A stretch of 64,000 bases of DNA from CAXRDE01 sp964229355. GTDB lineage: Bacteria > Cyanobacteriota > Sericytochromatia > UBA7694. Below the pieces are notes generated by a model, which saw nothing but the letters and a program-made list of their open reading frames with translations, had not been told where the DNA came from and searched no databases. The stretch is from assembly GCA_964229355.1 (NCBI GenBank), contig CAXRDE010000016.1, positions 310,001 through 374,000 on the forward strand, in the 5' to 3' direction. Of the stretch, positions 26,766 through 35,580 are shown in pieces; within the stretch, counting starts at the first letter, position 1, and each line of letters starts with the position of its first letter. Both the position numbers and the translations under genes were made by a program.

Positions 26766-29700
26766 CTAAAGCGATGGCGACTGTAAAAGCGATAACAGTT
26801 CCCATTGCTCCAGCGCCAGAGGCCCCTGACTCAGCAAGCCTTGCTGCAGCGATTGTTTTTGCTGTTGCAAATGCAGAATATGCTCTTCGACGGTGCCCTG
26901 GGCAATCAAACGGTACACAAACACAGGTTGGGTTTGTCCAATGCGCCAACTGCGGTCAGTGGCCTGTTGTTCGCTGGCCGGATTCCACCAGGGATCGTAA
27001 TGAATAACCGTATCAGCCTGGGGCAAATTCAGCCCCACGCCACCGGCCTTTAAAGAAATTAAAAATACCGGGACTTCTCCCTGCTGAAAGCGGGCGATTT
27101 CTGCGTCCCGCTGGCGGGTGGCTCCCGTTAAAAGGGCATAGGAAATCTGCCGGTGGTGCAGGCGCTCTTCGATAAGCCGTAGCATGCTGACAAATTGTGA
27201 AAAAATGAGCACGCGCCGTCCGCTGCTTAACAGCTCGGGCAAGAGGAGCATTAAGTGTTCGAGCTTTGCCGATTGTCGCATTTTTTGTGCTTCGGGTAAA
27301 GGCAGTAAGCGGGGATCGCAGCAGGCCTGGCGCAGTTTGAGCAAGGCCTCTAAAATAAACAGGCGAGATTGCTGAAAGCCCTGGGTGGCGATGGCTTTTT
27401 GGACGTCTTTGTCGACGGACAGCCGCAGGGTTTCGTACAGATCCCGCTGGGCATTGCCCAGGGGAATGGTGCGTAAAATCTCTGTTTTGGGCGGCAGCTC
27501 GGGCACCACTTCTTGTTTGAGACGGCGTAATACAAAAGGCTGTATGCGCTCTCTGAGCACCTGTAAGCGGGCGGTATCCTGGGTTTTTTCGATGGGCAGG
27601 CGAAAGTGGCGGTTAAAGTGTTCCAGGCTGCCTAAAAAGCCCGGCATTAAAAAGTGAAACAGAGACCACAGGTTTTCGAGATTGTTTTCTAAAGGCGTGC
27701 CTGTGAGGCAGAGTCGGTGCTGGCTGGGCTGGGCGCAGGCCGCCAGCGCCGTGCGCGCGCGGGGGTTTTTAATGTATTGGGCTTCATCCAGAATCAGCCA
27801 GCTGTAAGTGTGTTGACGGTGCAAGAGCACATCCTGGCGAAACAGAGCGTAGGTGGTTAAAATCACGTCGTAGCTTTTAAAGTCGGGGCTTGTCTGTTGC
27901 CGCTCAGGTCCGTGGTAGCGCAATACCTTAAGGTCAGGGGTAAAGCGTGCAGCTTCTTGCTCCCAGGTGCTGAGCACCGAGGTGGGCATCACGATCAGGG
28001 CCGGGGCGTTGAGATCGTGCTGGTGTTTGGCCTGTTGCAAGAGCGTCAGGGTTTGCAGGGTTTTTCCTAAGCCCATATCGTCGGCCAAAATGCCGTTCAG
28101 CCGCGCTGAAGCCAGGGTCTGCAGCCAGTGCACACCCCGGCTTTGATACGGACGTAGCTCAGCCTGTAAGCCCGGCATCGACAGATCCTGCGGGCGCGGA
28201 TTGAGCAAGGCCTTAATCAGGGGCTCAAAGCCAGGGGGAGCTTGCCATTGTACACCGTAGTCATCGGGGTTCATGTGCAATTGGGTTTTGAGTTGCAAAG
28301 CCTCAAAATAAGAGACGTTAAGGCTGAGTGCTGCTTCGGGGGTGCGCTCGTCGTACAGATCAATCAGGATATCTAAAATGCGAATCAGCCGTCGGGTGGG
28401 GATTTCGAGCCAACGTTGGGGCAATTTGCGGTGCTCGGCACGAGCCGCCCAGTCCATCAGGGGATCAGGATCTAAGGGGAGGATCCAGATTTCACGGCTT
28501 TCCAATTGTTCACGCATGGCGCTTAACTCAGGCGTTGTGCGCAAAAGTCGAAGCAGTAAAGGCAGTAAGTTGACGGTTTCACCATTGAGGTTAATGCCCA
28601 GACTCAGTTCAAAGCTGTCTTGCTCAGGGGCAGGCAAAAGCTCGCCTTGCCAGGCGCTGGATGCAATAAACTGCAGGCGAAAGGCTTCATGGATATGCAC
28701 TTGCCAAGCCTGGGCTTTTAAACTGGGCAAATGGTGGTGCAGCCAATAGTGCCACTGGTTGGCGAGAAACATATCGGTGTTGTACTCGGGAATGCCAAAA
28801 GCAAAGCGGGCGGCCTGGGGTTCCACAGGCAAGAGCCCTGTACTTAACAGCAGTTGGTAGAGGCGCTGTTCTTCGGCTATATCTCGTTCCAGATGATACA
28901 GGCATTGTTTCTCTTTGTGCACGCGGGTGTAGCGTGCGGTTTGGGCTGAGGCGGGGGAGCCGGGGAGCTGTAGCTCGCCATAATCAAAGGACAATTCCAC
29001 CCGTTCAGCATGGTAAAGATCCAGGATCGCGCTGGGTTTTTGGGTCAGGTGGTGCACTGGAATCTCATAGCCTTTGGGCAAAGCAGAGGGCAGAGGCAGT
29101 TGTGCCACCAATTGATCCCTGACCCGAAGCAGGTCACTGTCAGCAATGACGGGGGCATTGAGCCACTGGCGCATGCGCGCTGCCGAAATGGAGACGGGTC
29201 CAAACGCCTGGCTTTGGCTGTCATAGTACAGCACATGGGGGCCTAAAATAAACAGGGGAGGAAGCGGATCCGCCTCTAAAGGGGTAAGCGGAGGCTGCAG
29301 TTGCGCCTGCCATTGTTGCCCACCGGGCACTTCTTTCCAGAAGGGCGTTGCTTTGCGGGATGCGCCCAGGTGTAGAGCGCCTTGCTGATGGTAAGCGGGA
29401 GGGTGTTTCCAGAAACAGCAGGAGGTAGCCAGGATATCTTGCAAGACGGGCCAGGCGAGTTTGCCTTGCAAGAGAATGCCAGGATGGGGGATTCGGGGAT
29501 CGGCATGTTGTGCAAAGGACCACAACATCTGAAAGATTTCACGGGTCTCGTTGAGTATGGGGGCCTGAGGGCGTGCGCTGGGCGGCCAGAGCGCCTGAAT
29601 GGCAAAGTATTGGGTGGAGCGCCAGGGCTTTTGTGGATTGGCCCGTTCTTGCAGGCCCACTTTGAGTATTAGGCCCTGACCCTGGGGGGCACGATCTAAG

Positions 29701-30143
29701 AGATAAATCCATTGGGACAATGCCGGCTGGGGGGGCTTTGCGGTAGCTGGATCATGGCTTTCGGCATCTACTAAGCTTTTGAGCCAGCGCTCGACCCCCA
29801 AGCGATTGGCCACGGGGGCGGGTTGAATACGCAGCCAGGCGTAAACCAGTGCTGCACAGTGTTGACAGTCGCTGCCGGCGGCACAGGTGCAGTCACCACT
29901 GAGCACCCACTCTTCTTCGGGGGTATGGTAAACATTCACTTCATAATGCCGATGGGGGGCTTCCGCCAGTGCGACCTCACCATAAATTTCTTGCCCCTGA
30001 AGGGCGGGGCGCACCCCTTTGAGTTTTACCCGACCGCTGCGCAAGTCCTGTTCGCCCTGGTGGGCATGAATGCGACCAAAACAGTGCAGAATATGAGCGG
30101 TGGAAAGGCTTTGGGGTGGTGGTGTAAACATGCCTGTCAGCAT
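26766..30143 (-). CDS. SWIM zinc finger - SNF2/HepA helicase-like ATPase
   Basis: A 1125-residue cytoplasmic protein. An N-terminal SWIM zinc finger has C85-x-C87 and C93-x-H95 (CTCAAGSDCQHC). A middle region of unknown fold follows. Then a SNF2 ATPase: Walker A DDMGLGKT near 689, DEAQ box near 786, and the C-terminal helicase half ending QATDRSWRIGQ near 1066, which carries the arginine finger. Such proteins translocate on double-stranded DNA; bacterial HepA-like members reactivate RNA polymerase or act in DNA transactions. SWIM domains bind DNA or protein. No adjacent restriction or defence genes suggest a specialised role. The start could also be at 30131; no good ribosome-binding site is visible. 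Confidence 0.9.
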   Translation of the reverse strand: MLTGMFTPPPQSLSTAHILHCFGRIHAHQGEQDLRSGRVKLKGVRPALQGQEIYGEVALAEAPHRHYEVNVYHTPEEEWVLSGDCTCAAGSDCQHCAALVYAWLRIQPAPVANRLGVERWLKSLVDAESHDPATAKPPQPALSQWIYLLDRAPQGQGLILKVGLQERANPQKPWRSTQYFAIQALWPPSARPQAPILNETREIFQMLWSFAQHADPRIPHPGILLQGKLAWPVLQDILATSCCFWKHPPAYHQQGALHLGASRKATPFWKEVPGGQQWQAQLQPPLTPLEADPLPPLFILGPHVLYYDSQSQAFGPVSISAARMRQWLNAPVIADSDLLRVRDQLVAQLPLPSALPKGYEIPVHHLTQKPSAILDLYHAERVELSFDYGELQLPGSPASAQTARYTRVHKEKQCLYHLERDIAEEQRLYQLLLSTGLLPVEPQAARFAFGIPEYNTDMFLANQWHYWLHHHLPSLKAQAWQVHIHEAFRLQFIASSAWQGELLPAPEQDSFELSLGINLNGETVNLLPLLLRLLRTTPELSAMREQLESREIWILPLDPDPLMDWAARAEHRKLPQRWLEIPTRRLIRILDILIDLYDERTPEAALSLNVSYFEALQLKTQLHMNPDDYGVQWQAPPGFEPLIKALLNPRPQDLSMPGLQAELRPYQSRGVHWLQTLASARLNGILADDMGLGKTLQTLTLLQQAKHQHDLNAPALIVMPTSVLSTWEQEAARFTPDLKVLRYHGPERQQTSPDFKSYDVILTTYALFRQDVLLHRQHTYSWLILDEAQYIKNPRARTALAACAQPSQHRLCLTGTPLENNLENLWSLFHFLMPGFLGSLEHFNRHFRLPIEKTQDTARLQVLRERIQPFVLRRLKQEVVPELPPKTEILRTIPLGNAQRDLYETLRLSVDKDVQKAIATQGFQQSRLFILEALLKLRQACCDPRLLPLPEAQKMRQSAKLEHLMLLLPELLSSGRRVLIFSQFVSMLRLIEERLHHRQISYALLTGATRQRDAEIARFQQGEVPVFLISLKAGGVGLNLPQADTVIHYDPWWNPASEQQATDRSWRIGQTQPVFVYRLIAQGTVEEHILHLQQQKQSLQQGLLSQGPLALEQWELLSLLQSPSL

Positions 30144-30202
30144 AACATGCTGTGTTACAATAGAGGGCTGAACCCCAGAATATTAAGGTATAACTGTTCC
30201 CC

Positions 30203-31774
30203 ATGCTGACATTTCGCCATACTCCCCAGATCCAATTGGTTAACGTTTTCTCTGAACCCTATAACAATGCGGTAGCCACGGCGCGCACCTGTTATGCTTC
30301 ACGGGTGATTGATCTGAACGATGTCACCGGTGCGGGGCAGAGTGCAGAGGTGCAGCAGCAGCGTCAGGCTATGCGGGATCGTATTGCGGCAAGCATTTAC
30401 CAGGCGGGGCACCACACCACCCTGCAGCACGCCCATGTGCAGTTTACAATGTCGGGTGTCTCTCGGCATTTTCTGTGGTCTTTTTTGCATGCGCACCCCT
30501 TTTATAATTCAGAGCAACAAAGCCAGCGCTATGTGCATGTCAAGCCCGGCAATATTATTGAGCCCGAGTTTAACAATCCCCAGGCCCAGGCCATTTACCA
30601 GGCGGGCATTCAGGACCAAACCGAGGTGTACGAACAGCTTACCGACATGTTGTTCCCGGTGGCGGCACGCAATTACTACGGCATTTTTAAAGGGCGGCAA
30701 AAACAGGCCGAAAAATACGACAAAGAAGTCCAAAAAAAGGCGCAGGAAGTGGCCCGTTACGTCTTGCCCGTGGGAACCTTTGCCAATTTGTACCATACGG
30801 TCTCTCTGTTGACCCTGCTGCGCTACTACCATATGGCCCAGCAGGTGGATACCCCCGCTGAAACCTGGCAGGTGCTGCAAACCATGGTCGCTCAGGTGCT
30901 GGAGTATGATCCCCTGGTGAAAAAGGTGCTGGAAGACCCCATGGCCTTTGAAGCGATGCCCGAAACGGTTTTTTGGCAACAGCCACGCACCGGCAAGCAA
31001 GACTTTATTCGGACCTTTGATGCCCAACTGGAAGGACGGGTCTCTAAACTTGTGGATTATAAGCTGCATGGCGAAAGCGTGATGGCTGAGTCTGTGCGCG
31101 AAATGCTGGGCCTGACCCCGGCACAGATGTCCGATGCCGAGGCCCTGCGCCAGGTGCTCGATCCCGCGGTGAACACGGTGCTTTCCACCACCATGAATAA
31201 CAACACGCTGTCTAAACTTTCACGGGCCATGCACCACCCCCATTACACCTTCCGCAAGAAAATCTCTCATACTGCCGATTCTCAGGACCAGCGCCACCGT
31301 ATGGTGCCCGGCTCGCGCCCGATTTTGGGCCTGCACGTGGATACCCAACCCGATTATATTACCCCCCGCCTGATTTTAGAAGACGAGGCCTGTCATGAGG
31401 TGTACCGGGCGGCGATGGAACGCACCTGGCAGCGTATTGATCAGCTTTTGAATTTAGGGGCTTCTTTAGAGGCGGTCAGTTATCTCTTGCCCAATGCCGT
31501 CAGCATTCGTTTTAGCGAGTCGGGAGATCTGTTGAACCTTCACCACAAGCTGAAAGCCCGCTTGTGCTACAACGCCCAGGAAGAAATTTGGCAGGCGTCT
31601 CTTGATGAATTGGCACAAATTTCTGAGGTGCACCCGACCATTGGGGCTTATTTGCGTCCGCCCTGTGGCCTGCGTCAGATGTCTCAGCGGACGCCCTTTT
31701 GCCCTGAGGGCAATCGCTATTGTGGGGTGCCCGTGTGGCGCTTGCAGCCCGCGCAGTATGAGCGGGTGATTTAG
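30203..31774 (+). CDS. Double-length ThyX-like protein
   Basis: A 523-residue protein related to FAD-dependent thymidylate synthase (ThyX), about twice the usual 220-250 residues. Two ThyX-like halves are present: residues 1-250 (FSEPYNNAVATARTCYASR, HHTTLQHAHVQFTMSGVSR, HPFYNSEQQSQRYVHV) and 250-523 (DQRHRMVPGSRPI and the like). In the first half the ThyX signature R-H-R-x7-S-x-R reads A-H-P...S-x-R, so the first and third Arg are lost. Enzymatic function as a thymidylate synthase is therefore uncertain. The gene is divergent from the helicase gene, and its end overlaps the MarR-family gene by 4 nt. Confidence 0.8.
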   Translation: MLTFRHTPQIQLVNVFSEPYNNAVATARTCYASRVIDLNDVTGAGQSAEVQQQRQAMRDRIAASIYQAGHHTTLQHAHVQFTMSGVSRHFLWSFLHAHPFYNSEQQSQRYVHVKPGNIIEPEFNNPQAQAIYQAGIQDQTEVYEQLTDMLFPVAARNYYGIFKGRQKQAEKYDKEVQKKAQEVARYVLPVGTFANLYHTVSLLTLLRYYHMAQQVDTPAETWQVLQTMVAQVLEYDPLVKKVLEDPMAFEAMPETVFWQQPRTGKQDFIRTFDAQLEGRVSKLVDYKLHGESVMAESVREMLGLTPAQMSDAEALRQVLDPAVNTVLSTTMNNNTLSKLSRAMHHPHYTFRKKISHTADSQDQRHRMVPGSRPILGLHVDTQPDYITPRLILEDEACHEVYRAAMERTWQRIDQLLNLGASLEAVSYLLPNAVSIRFSESGDLLNLHHKLKARLCYNAQEEIWQASLDELAQISEVHPTIGAYLRPPCGLRQMSQRTPFCPEGNRYCGVPVWRLQPAQYERVI

Positions 31775-32211
31775 GGCAGCGCCGTCAGGCTTTTGTGCAG
31801 TTGATCCAAAAGTTGCGCCAATTGCACGGCAGACTCTAAAGACATATCCTGCAGCTGGCAGATCATTTGCTGGGGCACCTGAGCGGCTTTTAATTTGAGT
31901 GCCTGGCCGGCTTCGGTGAGCACCACGCGGCGTTTTCTGGCGTCTTCAGCATCTACTTTTAATTGTAATAACCCCTTGTTTTGCAACTTGTTTAAAATTT
32001 GGGTCAGGGAGCCCCCATCCACGTGGGTGTGATCGATCAATTGTTGAATGGGAATATTGTCACGCTCCCAAAGGCTCATGAGCACGATATATTGGGGATA
32101 GGTTAGCCCCAGAGGCTCAAGGAGCTGACGATAAGCACGGGTAAAAGCGTTGGTGGTCGCATACAGTCGGTGACACAATTGGTTTTCGAGTTTTAAAGCA
32201 TCTAAAGACAT
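31771..32211 (-). CDS. MarR family regulator, OhrR-like
   Basis: A winged-helix repressor of 146 residues. The start, LENQLCHRLYATTNAFTRAY, closely fits OhrR (a conserved Cys in an L-C-x-x-L-Y-A context), and Tyr residues follow in GLTYPQY. In OhrR this Cys is oxidised by organic peroxides, which releases DNA. The wing (DARKRRVVLTEAG) is typical MarR. The divergent gene encodes a thiol peroxidase, which agrees with peroxide sensing. A perfect palindrome between the genes is a candidate operator. The function as a peroxide sensor is inference from the Cys and context. Confidence 0.85.
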   Translation of the reverse strand: MSLDALKLENQLCHRLYATTNAFTRAYRQLLEPLGLTYPQYIVLMSLWERDNIPIQQLIDHTHVDGGSLTQILNKLQNKGLLQLKVDAEDARKRRVVLTEAGQALKLKAAQVPQQMICQLQDMSLESAVQLAQLLDQLHKSLTALP

Positions 32212-32250
32212 ATGTTTAGTTTACGCCAGCGCTTGTATAAAGGGAATGCT

Positions 32251-32294
32251 TTGCGTTGTGAACTTGGCTATGGCATAATTATTTTGCATGCAAA
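32251..32294 (+). promoter_or_regulatory. Promoter and candidate OhrR-type operator of the peroxidase gene
   Basis: TTGCGT (-35, 32251-32256), 17-nt spacer, CATAAT (-10, 32274-32279). The perfect 12-bp palindrome TTTGCATGCAAA (32283-32294) covers the expected transcription start, a position well suited to repression by the divergently encoded regulator. Confidence 0.5.
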
Positions 32295-32311
32295 GCAAAA
32301 AGGAGCAAAAG

Positions 32312-32857
32312 ATGACACAGCTTGATCAAATCCCCTTTCAAAATGGCAAGGGTGAAACGGTAACCCTGGCTGATTTTGATGCCAAAGCCTATCTGGTGGT
32401 AAATGTGGCCTCTCAGTGCGGCTTAACCCCTCAATACACGGGCTTACAATCCCTGTACCAGCGCTATCACGATAAAGGTTTAGAGATTTTGGCCTTTCCG
32501 GCCAATGAGTTTTTAGGTCAGGAGCCCGGTACCGATGCCGAAATCCAGGATTTTTGCTCCACAAATTATCAGGTGACCTTTCCGGTGAATGCGAAAATTG
32601 TGGTCAAAGGAGAAGGCCAGCATCCCCTGTATGCTGCGCTGACCGAGGCCCAGCCCCACGCCATTAAAAATGAAGATGATACCTTCGAGGCCCGCTTAAA
32701 TAGCCATGGACTGATTACCGGTGAACCCCACGATATCAAATGGAATTTCGAAAAATTTCTGCTGGATGCCGAAGGTAAGGTGGTGGCACGGTACTTCCCC
32801 GATGTTCTGCCGGAAGATCCCCATTTGGTGTCAGATATTGAGACCCTGTTGGGCTAA
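32312..32857 (+). CDS. Glutathione peroxidase family protein (thiol peroxidase)
   Basis: A thioredoxin-fold peroxidase of about 181 residues. It has VNVASQCGLTPQYTGL with the catalytic Cys in the position of selenocysteine in mammalian enzymes, FPANEFLGQEPG with the catalytic Gln region, and WNFEKFLLD with the conserved Trp-Asn. Bacterial members usually reduce peroxides using thioredoxin. It is cytoplasmic. AAGGAG lies 7 nt before the ATG at 32312; the upstream ATG at 32288 is less likely. The 3' end overlaps the convergent methyltransferase gene by 27 nt. Confidence 0.93.
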   Translation: MTQLDQIPFQNGKGETVTLADFDAKAYLVVNVASQCGLTPQYTGLQSLYQRYHDKGLEILAFPANEFLGQEPGTDAEIQDFCSTNYQVTFPVNAKIVVKGEGQHPLYAALTEAQPHAIKNEDDTFEARLNSHGLITGEPHDIKWNFEKFLLDAEGKVVARYFPDVLPEDPHLVSDIETLLG

Positions 32858-33724
32858 AGCCTGAATATGGGCGGGGGTGGCACCACAACAGCCGCCCCAA
32901 TGGGTAATGGTGGGCAAATCGGGCTGGCGGTAAGTTTGCAGCGCAGAGGCAAAAGCCTCAGGCGACAGCACCGCGCCCGGCAGGCCTGCATTGGGCTTGA
33001 GGATCATCGCACCCGGATAATCACGCAAAGCCCGTAAGGCGGGGGTCAGACCCACAGGCCCCTCACCGCAGTTGAGTCCGAGCCCCTGCGGTGAAAGCGC
33101 CTGTAAACGCTGAAGGGCTTGCGCGGTGGGGTGTTGTCCCACATACGCTCCCGGTTGCTGTCGCTGTTTCCCTGAAAGGCTCACACACATCATTATCCCA
33201 TAACCCCCTTGCCCGGCCAGAGCCCGTTGAATGCCCCGGTACGCGGCTTCGGCCTGTTGAAGATCTTGAATGGTTTCAATAACAAAAGCGTCGATGGGTC
33301 CTGCCAATAGGCCTTCGGCCCGCTGGGCATAAAGGTTTTCTAAAGCCTGTTTTGTGATTTCCCCTTTTTCTGGAGACAACCAGCCGGGTCCCAGGGAACC
33401 CCAAATTTTGACGGAGGCTGAATCTGCGGGAGCGTTGTCTTGCCAGATCTGGCGGGCTTTGTGAGCCAGTAAGGCGCCCTGTTGACTTAGGCTTTCGGGC
33501 GATAACCCGGTATCTTTTAAGCTGAGGGGATCACAGCAAAAGGTGTTGGTGGTTAAGCTGCGGGCCCCGGCCTGTAAAAAGGCCAGATGGGCCTGAATGA
33601 CCTCATCGGGTGCTGAGCGATTGAGCACATCGGTACAGCTTAAGGGGCGTTGCATGCGGTGATGCAGGTACGTGCCCATGCCCCCGTCCAGCAGACGGGG
33701 GTATGGGGTCAGGGGCGTGTCCAA
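32831..33724 (-). CDS. Homocysteine S-methyltransferase family protein
   Basis: A 297-residue TIM-barrel enzyme. The start LLDGGMGTYLHHR matches the family, and the zinc-binding Cys residues are present in GLNCGEGP and GGCCGATP. It transfers a methyl group to homocysteine or a related thiol; the methyl donor (S-methylmethionine or a betaine) cannot be read from the sequence. The start is a TTG at 33724, overlapping the pterin dehydratase gene by 16 nt, because DGGMGT must lie near the N-terminus and no ATG fits. The 3' end overlaps the peroxidase gene on the opposite strand. Confidence 0.87.
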   Translation of the reverse strand: MDTPLTPYPRLLDGGMGTYLHHRMQRPLSCTDVLNRSAPDEVIQAHLAFLQAGARSLTTNTFCCDPLSLKDTGLSPESLSQQGALLAHKARQIWQDNAPADSASVKIWGSLGPGWLSPEKGEITKQALENLYAQRAEGLLAGPIDAFVIETIQDLQQAEAAYRGIQRALAGQGGYGIMMCVSLSGKQRQQPGAYVGQHPTAQALQRLQALSPQGLGLNCGEGPVGLTPALRALRDYPGAMILKPNAGLPGAVLSPEAFASALQTYRQPDLPTITHWGGCCGATPAHIQALAQQGLNI

Positions 33725-34002
33725 TTGAAGGCTTCAATGCACCGAGCAAGGTCCACATCTTTTTCGGTGACCTGGTTATCGGCGTCGTGGGTGGTGAGGC
33801 TAATTTTGACCTGGTTGTACACGTTCCAGATTTCGGGGTGATGATTGGCGGCCTCGGCGTGAAAGGCCAGGCGCACCAAAAAGCTCATGGCTTCTTTGAA
33901 ATCAGAAAACTCAAAGGATTTCACCAGGGTGTGCTCCTGGTGGCTCCAGCCGGGCAGCTCTGTTAAAGCCTGCTGGATGGTGTCTGAAGAAAGGGCTTGC
34001 AT
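33709..34002 (-). CDS. Pterin-4a-carbinolamine dehydratase
   Basis: A 97-residue enzyme that dehydrates the 4a-hydroxy-pterin made by aromatic amino acid hydroxylases. The family signature [EDKH]-x(3)-H-[HN]-P-x-[FYWI] is visible as EAANHHPEIWNVYNQV, followed by L-T-T-H-D-A and DVDLA, all canonical. The length is normal. It is cytoplasmic. No phenylalanine hydroxylase gene is in the window. It lies in a five-gene reverse run, 27 nt after the CAP lipoprotein gene. Confidence 0.94.
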   Translation of the reverse strand: MQALSSDTIQQALTELPGWSHQEHTLVKSFEFSDFKEAMSFLVRLAFHAEAANHHPEIWNVYNQVKISLTTHDADNQVTEKDVDLARCIEAFNWTRP

Positions 34003-34029
34003 AATCGGACTCCTGCGTTGATTTTGATT

Positions 34030-35517
34030 TTATTTCACGTCAATGTCCCAGAGATTATACACCTTGAGCTGGGTGGCCTGTGCCTCGGCACTAAAGCCAA
34101 TCAAAAGGCGTTGCGAGCCTGTATCGGTGAGCTGGAGCGGAATGCGGAAGGTTTTTCCCGCTTCGACGGGGGTGACACTTTTTTGCACTTTATTAACAAA
34201 CACCCCCACCGTGCCTGTTTCCACCGCTTCGCCCACAATGTCAAAATTTGCGCCACGGTTTACCTGGGCAGGAATGGGAGACAGTTTGAGTTTTTGTTCG
34301 GTAAAGTTTTGGGTAATATAAAGCTGTCCGTCGTCTGCCTGGACGATGCCAAACCCCACATGGGTGTAATGGGGAGAAAGCAGGGTTTCACGGTGGCCCG
34401 GACTGGACATGAGTTTGGCATGGGCCTGTTCAAGGCGAGGGTTAACGGCCACGTTTTGGGCCACATTGTCACTCAATTGAAAAGCGAAAGCCTGCTCCTG
34501 AGGGGTGCCCAGGGTGGGGGAGTTATGGCCTACGAATTGCTGATCTACCATATCTTGAGAGTGGGCCTGAGAGACCGTGTTGAGCCCTTCGTGCAGCTGA
34601 AGGGCAGAAAAGCCCAATGTTGTGCGATCGCGATTGATCAGGTTTAACAAGGTCTGTCGGGCGCTGGTCAGATCCCCGAGGGGTTGAGGGGTACTGTCCA
34701 CTGAGATACTCTGGGGAAACGGCACGCCCACGGCCACAATGAAATTACAGGCGGGCTGGCCGCCATAGGGGCCTTCCACTTCCACTTCGATGCTATACAG
34801 TCCTTGCTGACGCAGCGGCAGCGTCGTGTTAAACGTGCGGCCTTGAACCCGGGCCATCACCTCTTGAACTTTTCCGTCAGGGCCTGTGATAATGACCCTG
34901 GGATTGGCAAATTCAGGCATTTGAATGGTTCCCTTGAAAGGCAGATCCAGAGGCTGCTCGTAACGCATGGCCGGGGGCGCGTCGAATTGCACCACTTCGG
35001 TCACCAACACGCAGCTCATAAACCACGAAGGCCCTTGTTTGAAAACGCTCAGGCCATAATGGGAAAAAGGCATGGTGCCCAACACATTGCCAAGTTCGCT
35101 GCGAAAGCGGGCTTTGAGCTGTTCAGGATCTCCGTCTGATAGAGAGACCGTCACGATATTATCGGAAGAGAACAATTGCTTTTGCTGCAGTAAAATGCTT
35201 AAGGCGTCGGGGGCAACGGGCGTATAGGTGGCCACCTGTTGGGTGCGGAAATCTGTATCTTCAGGGTTTTTGGCGAGCTGAGCGGCATGATCCTGGGTGA
35301 TTTGCATCAGGGCAGGATGGCTGGCCAGTGGAAAATCCGTAAGCGATTCAAGGGTGCTGACTAAAGCCTCTTGCGTTGTCGTGGTGGCTGCCGTGGCCGC
35401 GATGGGGGCTGAAGAAGAAACGGCGGCCGGGGGCGCAGGGGTAGCGGCTGGGCTGCAGGCACTCATCAAAAAGAGGGTGCTGAGCAGCGCGTGGCGAGCA
35501 CAAATGGAGACATGCAT
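34030..35517 (-). CDS. CAP/SCP-domain lipoprotein
   Basis: A 495-residue lipoprotein with signal peptide and lipobox (LFLMSAC), then a Pro/Ala/Ser-rich linker. A middle region (residues 60-270) has beta-sandwich-like repeats. The CAP domain (about 295-420) contains NLINRDRTTLGFSALQLHEG, AHSQDMVDQQFVGHNSP, HRETLLSPHYTHVGFGI and the His residues of the family. Bacterial CAP proteins lie on the surface or in the periplasm; their activity is poorly defined. A C-terminal Ig-like part follows. It starts 63 nt after the dehydrogenase-ValRS fusion and is probably on the same transcript. Confidence 0.87.
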   Translation of the reverse strand: MHVSICARHALLSTLFLMSACSPAATPAPPAAVSSSAPIAATAATTTTQEALVSTLESLTDFPLASHPALMQITQDHAAQLAKNPEDTDFRTQQVATYTPVAPDALSILLQQKQLFSSDNIVTVSLSDGDPEQLKARFRSELGNVLGTMPFSHYGLSVFKQGPSWFMSCVLVTEVVQFDAPPAMRYEQPLDLPFKGTIQMPEFANPRVIITGPDGKVQEVMARVQGRTFNTTLPLRQQGLYSIEVEVEGPYGGQPACNFIVAVGVPFPQSISVDSTPQPLGDLTSARQTLLNLINRDRTTLGFSALQLHEGLNTVSQAHSQDMVDQQFVGHNSPTLGTPQEQAFAFQLSDNVAQNVAVNPRLEQAHAKLMSSPGHRETLLSPHYTHVGFGIVQADDGQLYITQNFTEQKLKLSPIPAQVNRGANFDIVGEAVETGTVGVFVNKVQKSVTPVEAGKTFRIPLQLTDTGSQRLLIGFSAEAQATQLKVYNLWDIDVK

Positions 35518-35580
35518 GCGAAGGATTTCCTTTGGCGAGAGGTTAAGTGTATTGTGACTTTGTGTTGCCTGTGTGTCAAG

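Noticed and set aside
33997..34647. 216-codon forward frame over the CAP lipoprotein gene
   Set aside because: Antisense to the CAP domain; no recognisable motif or ribosome-binding site.
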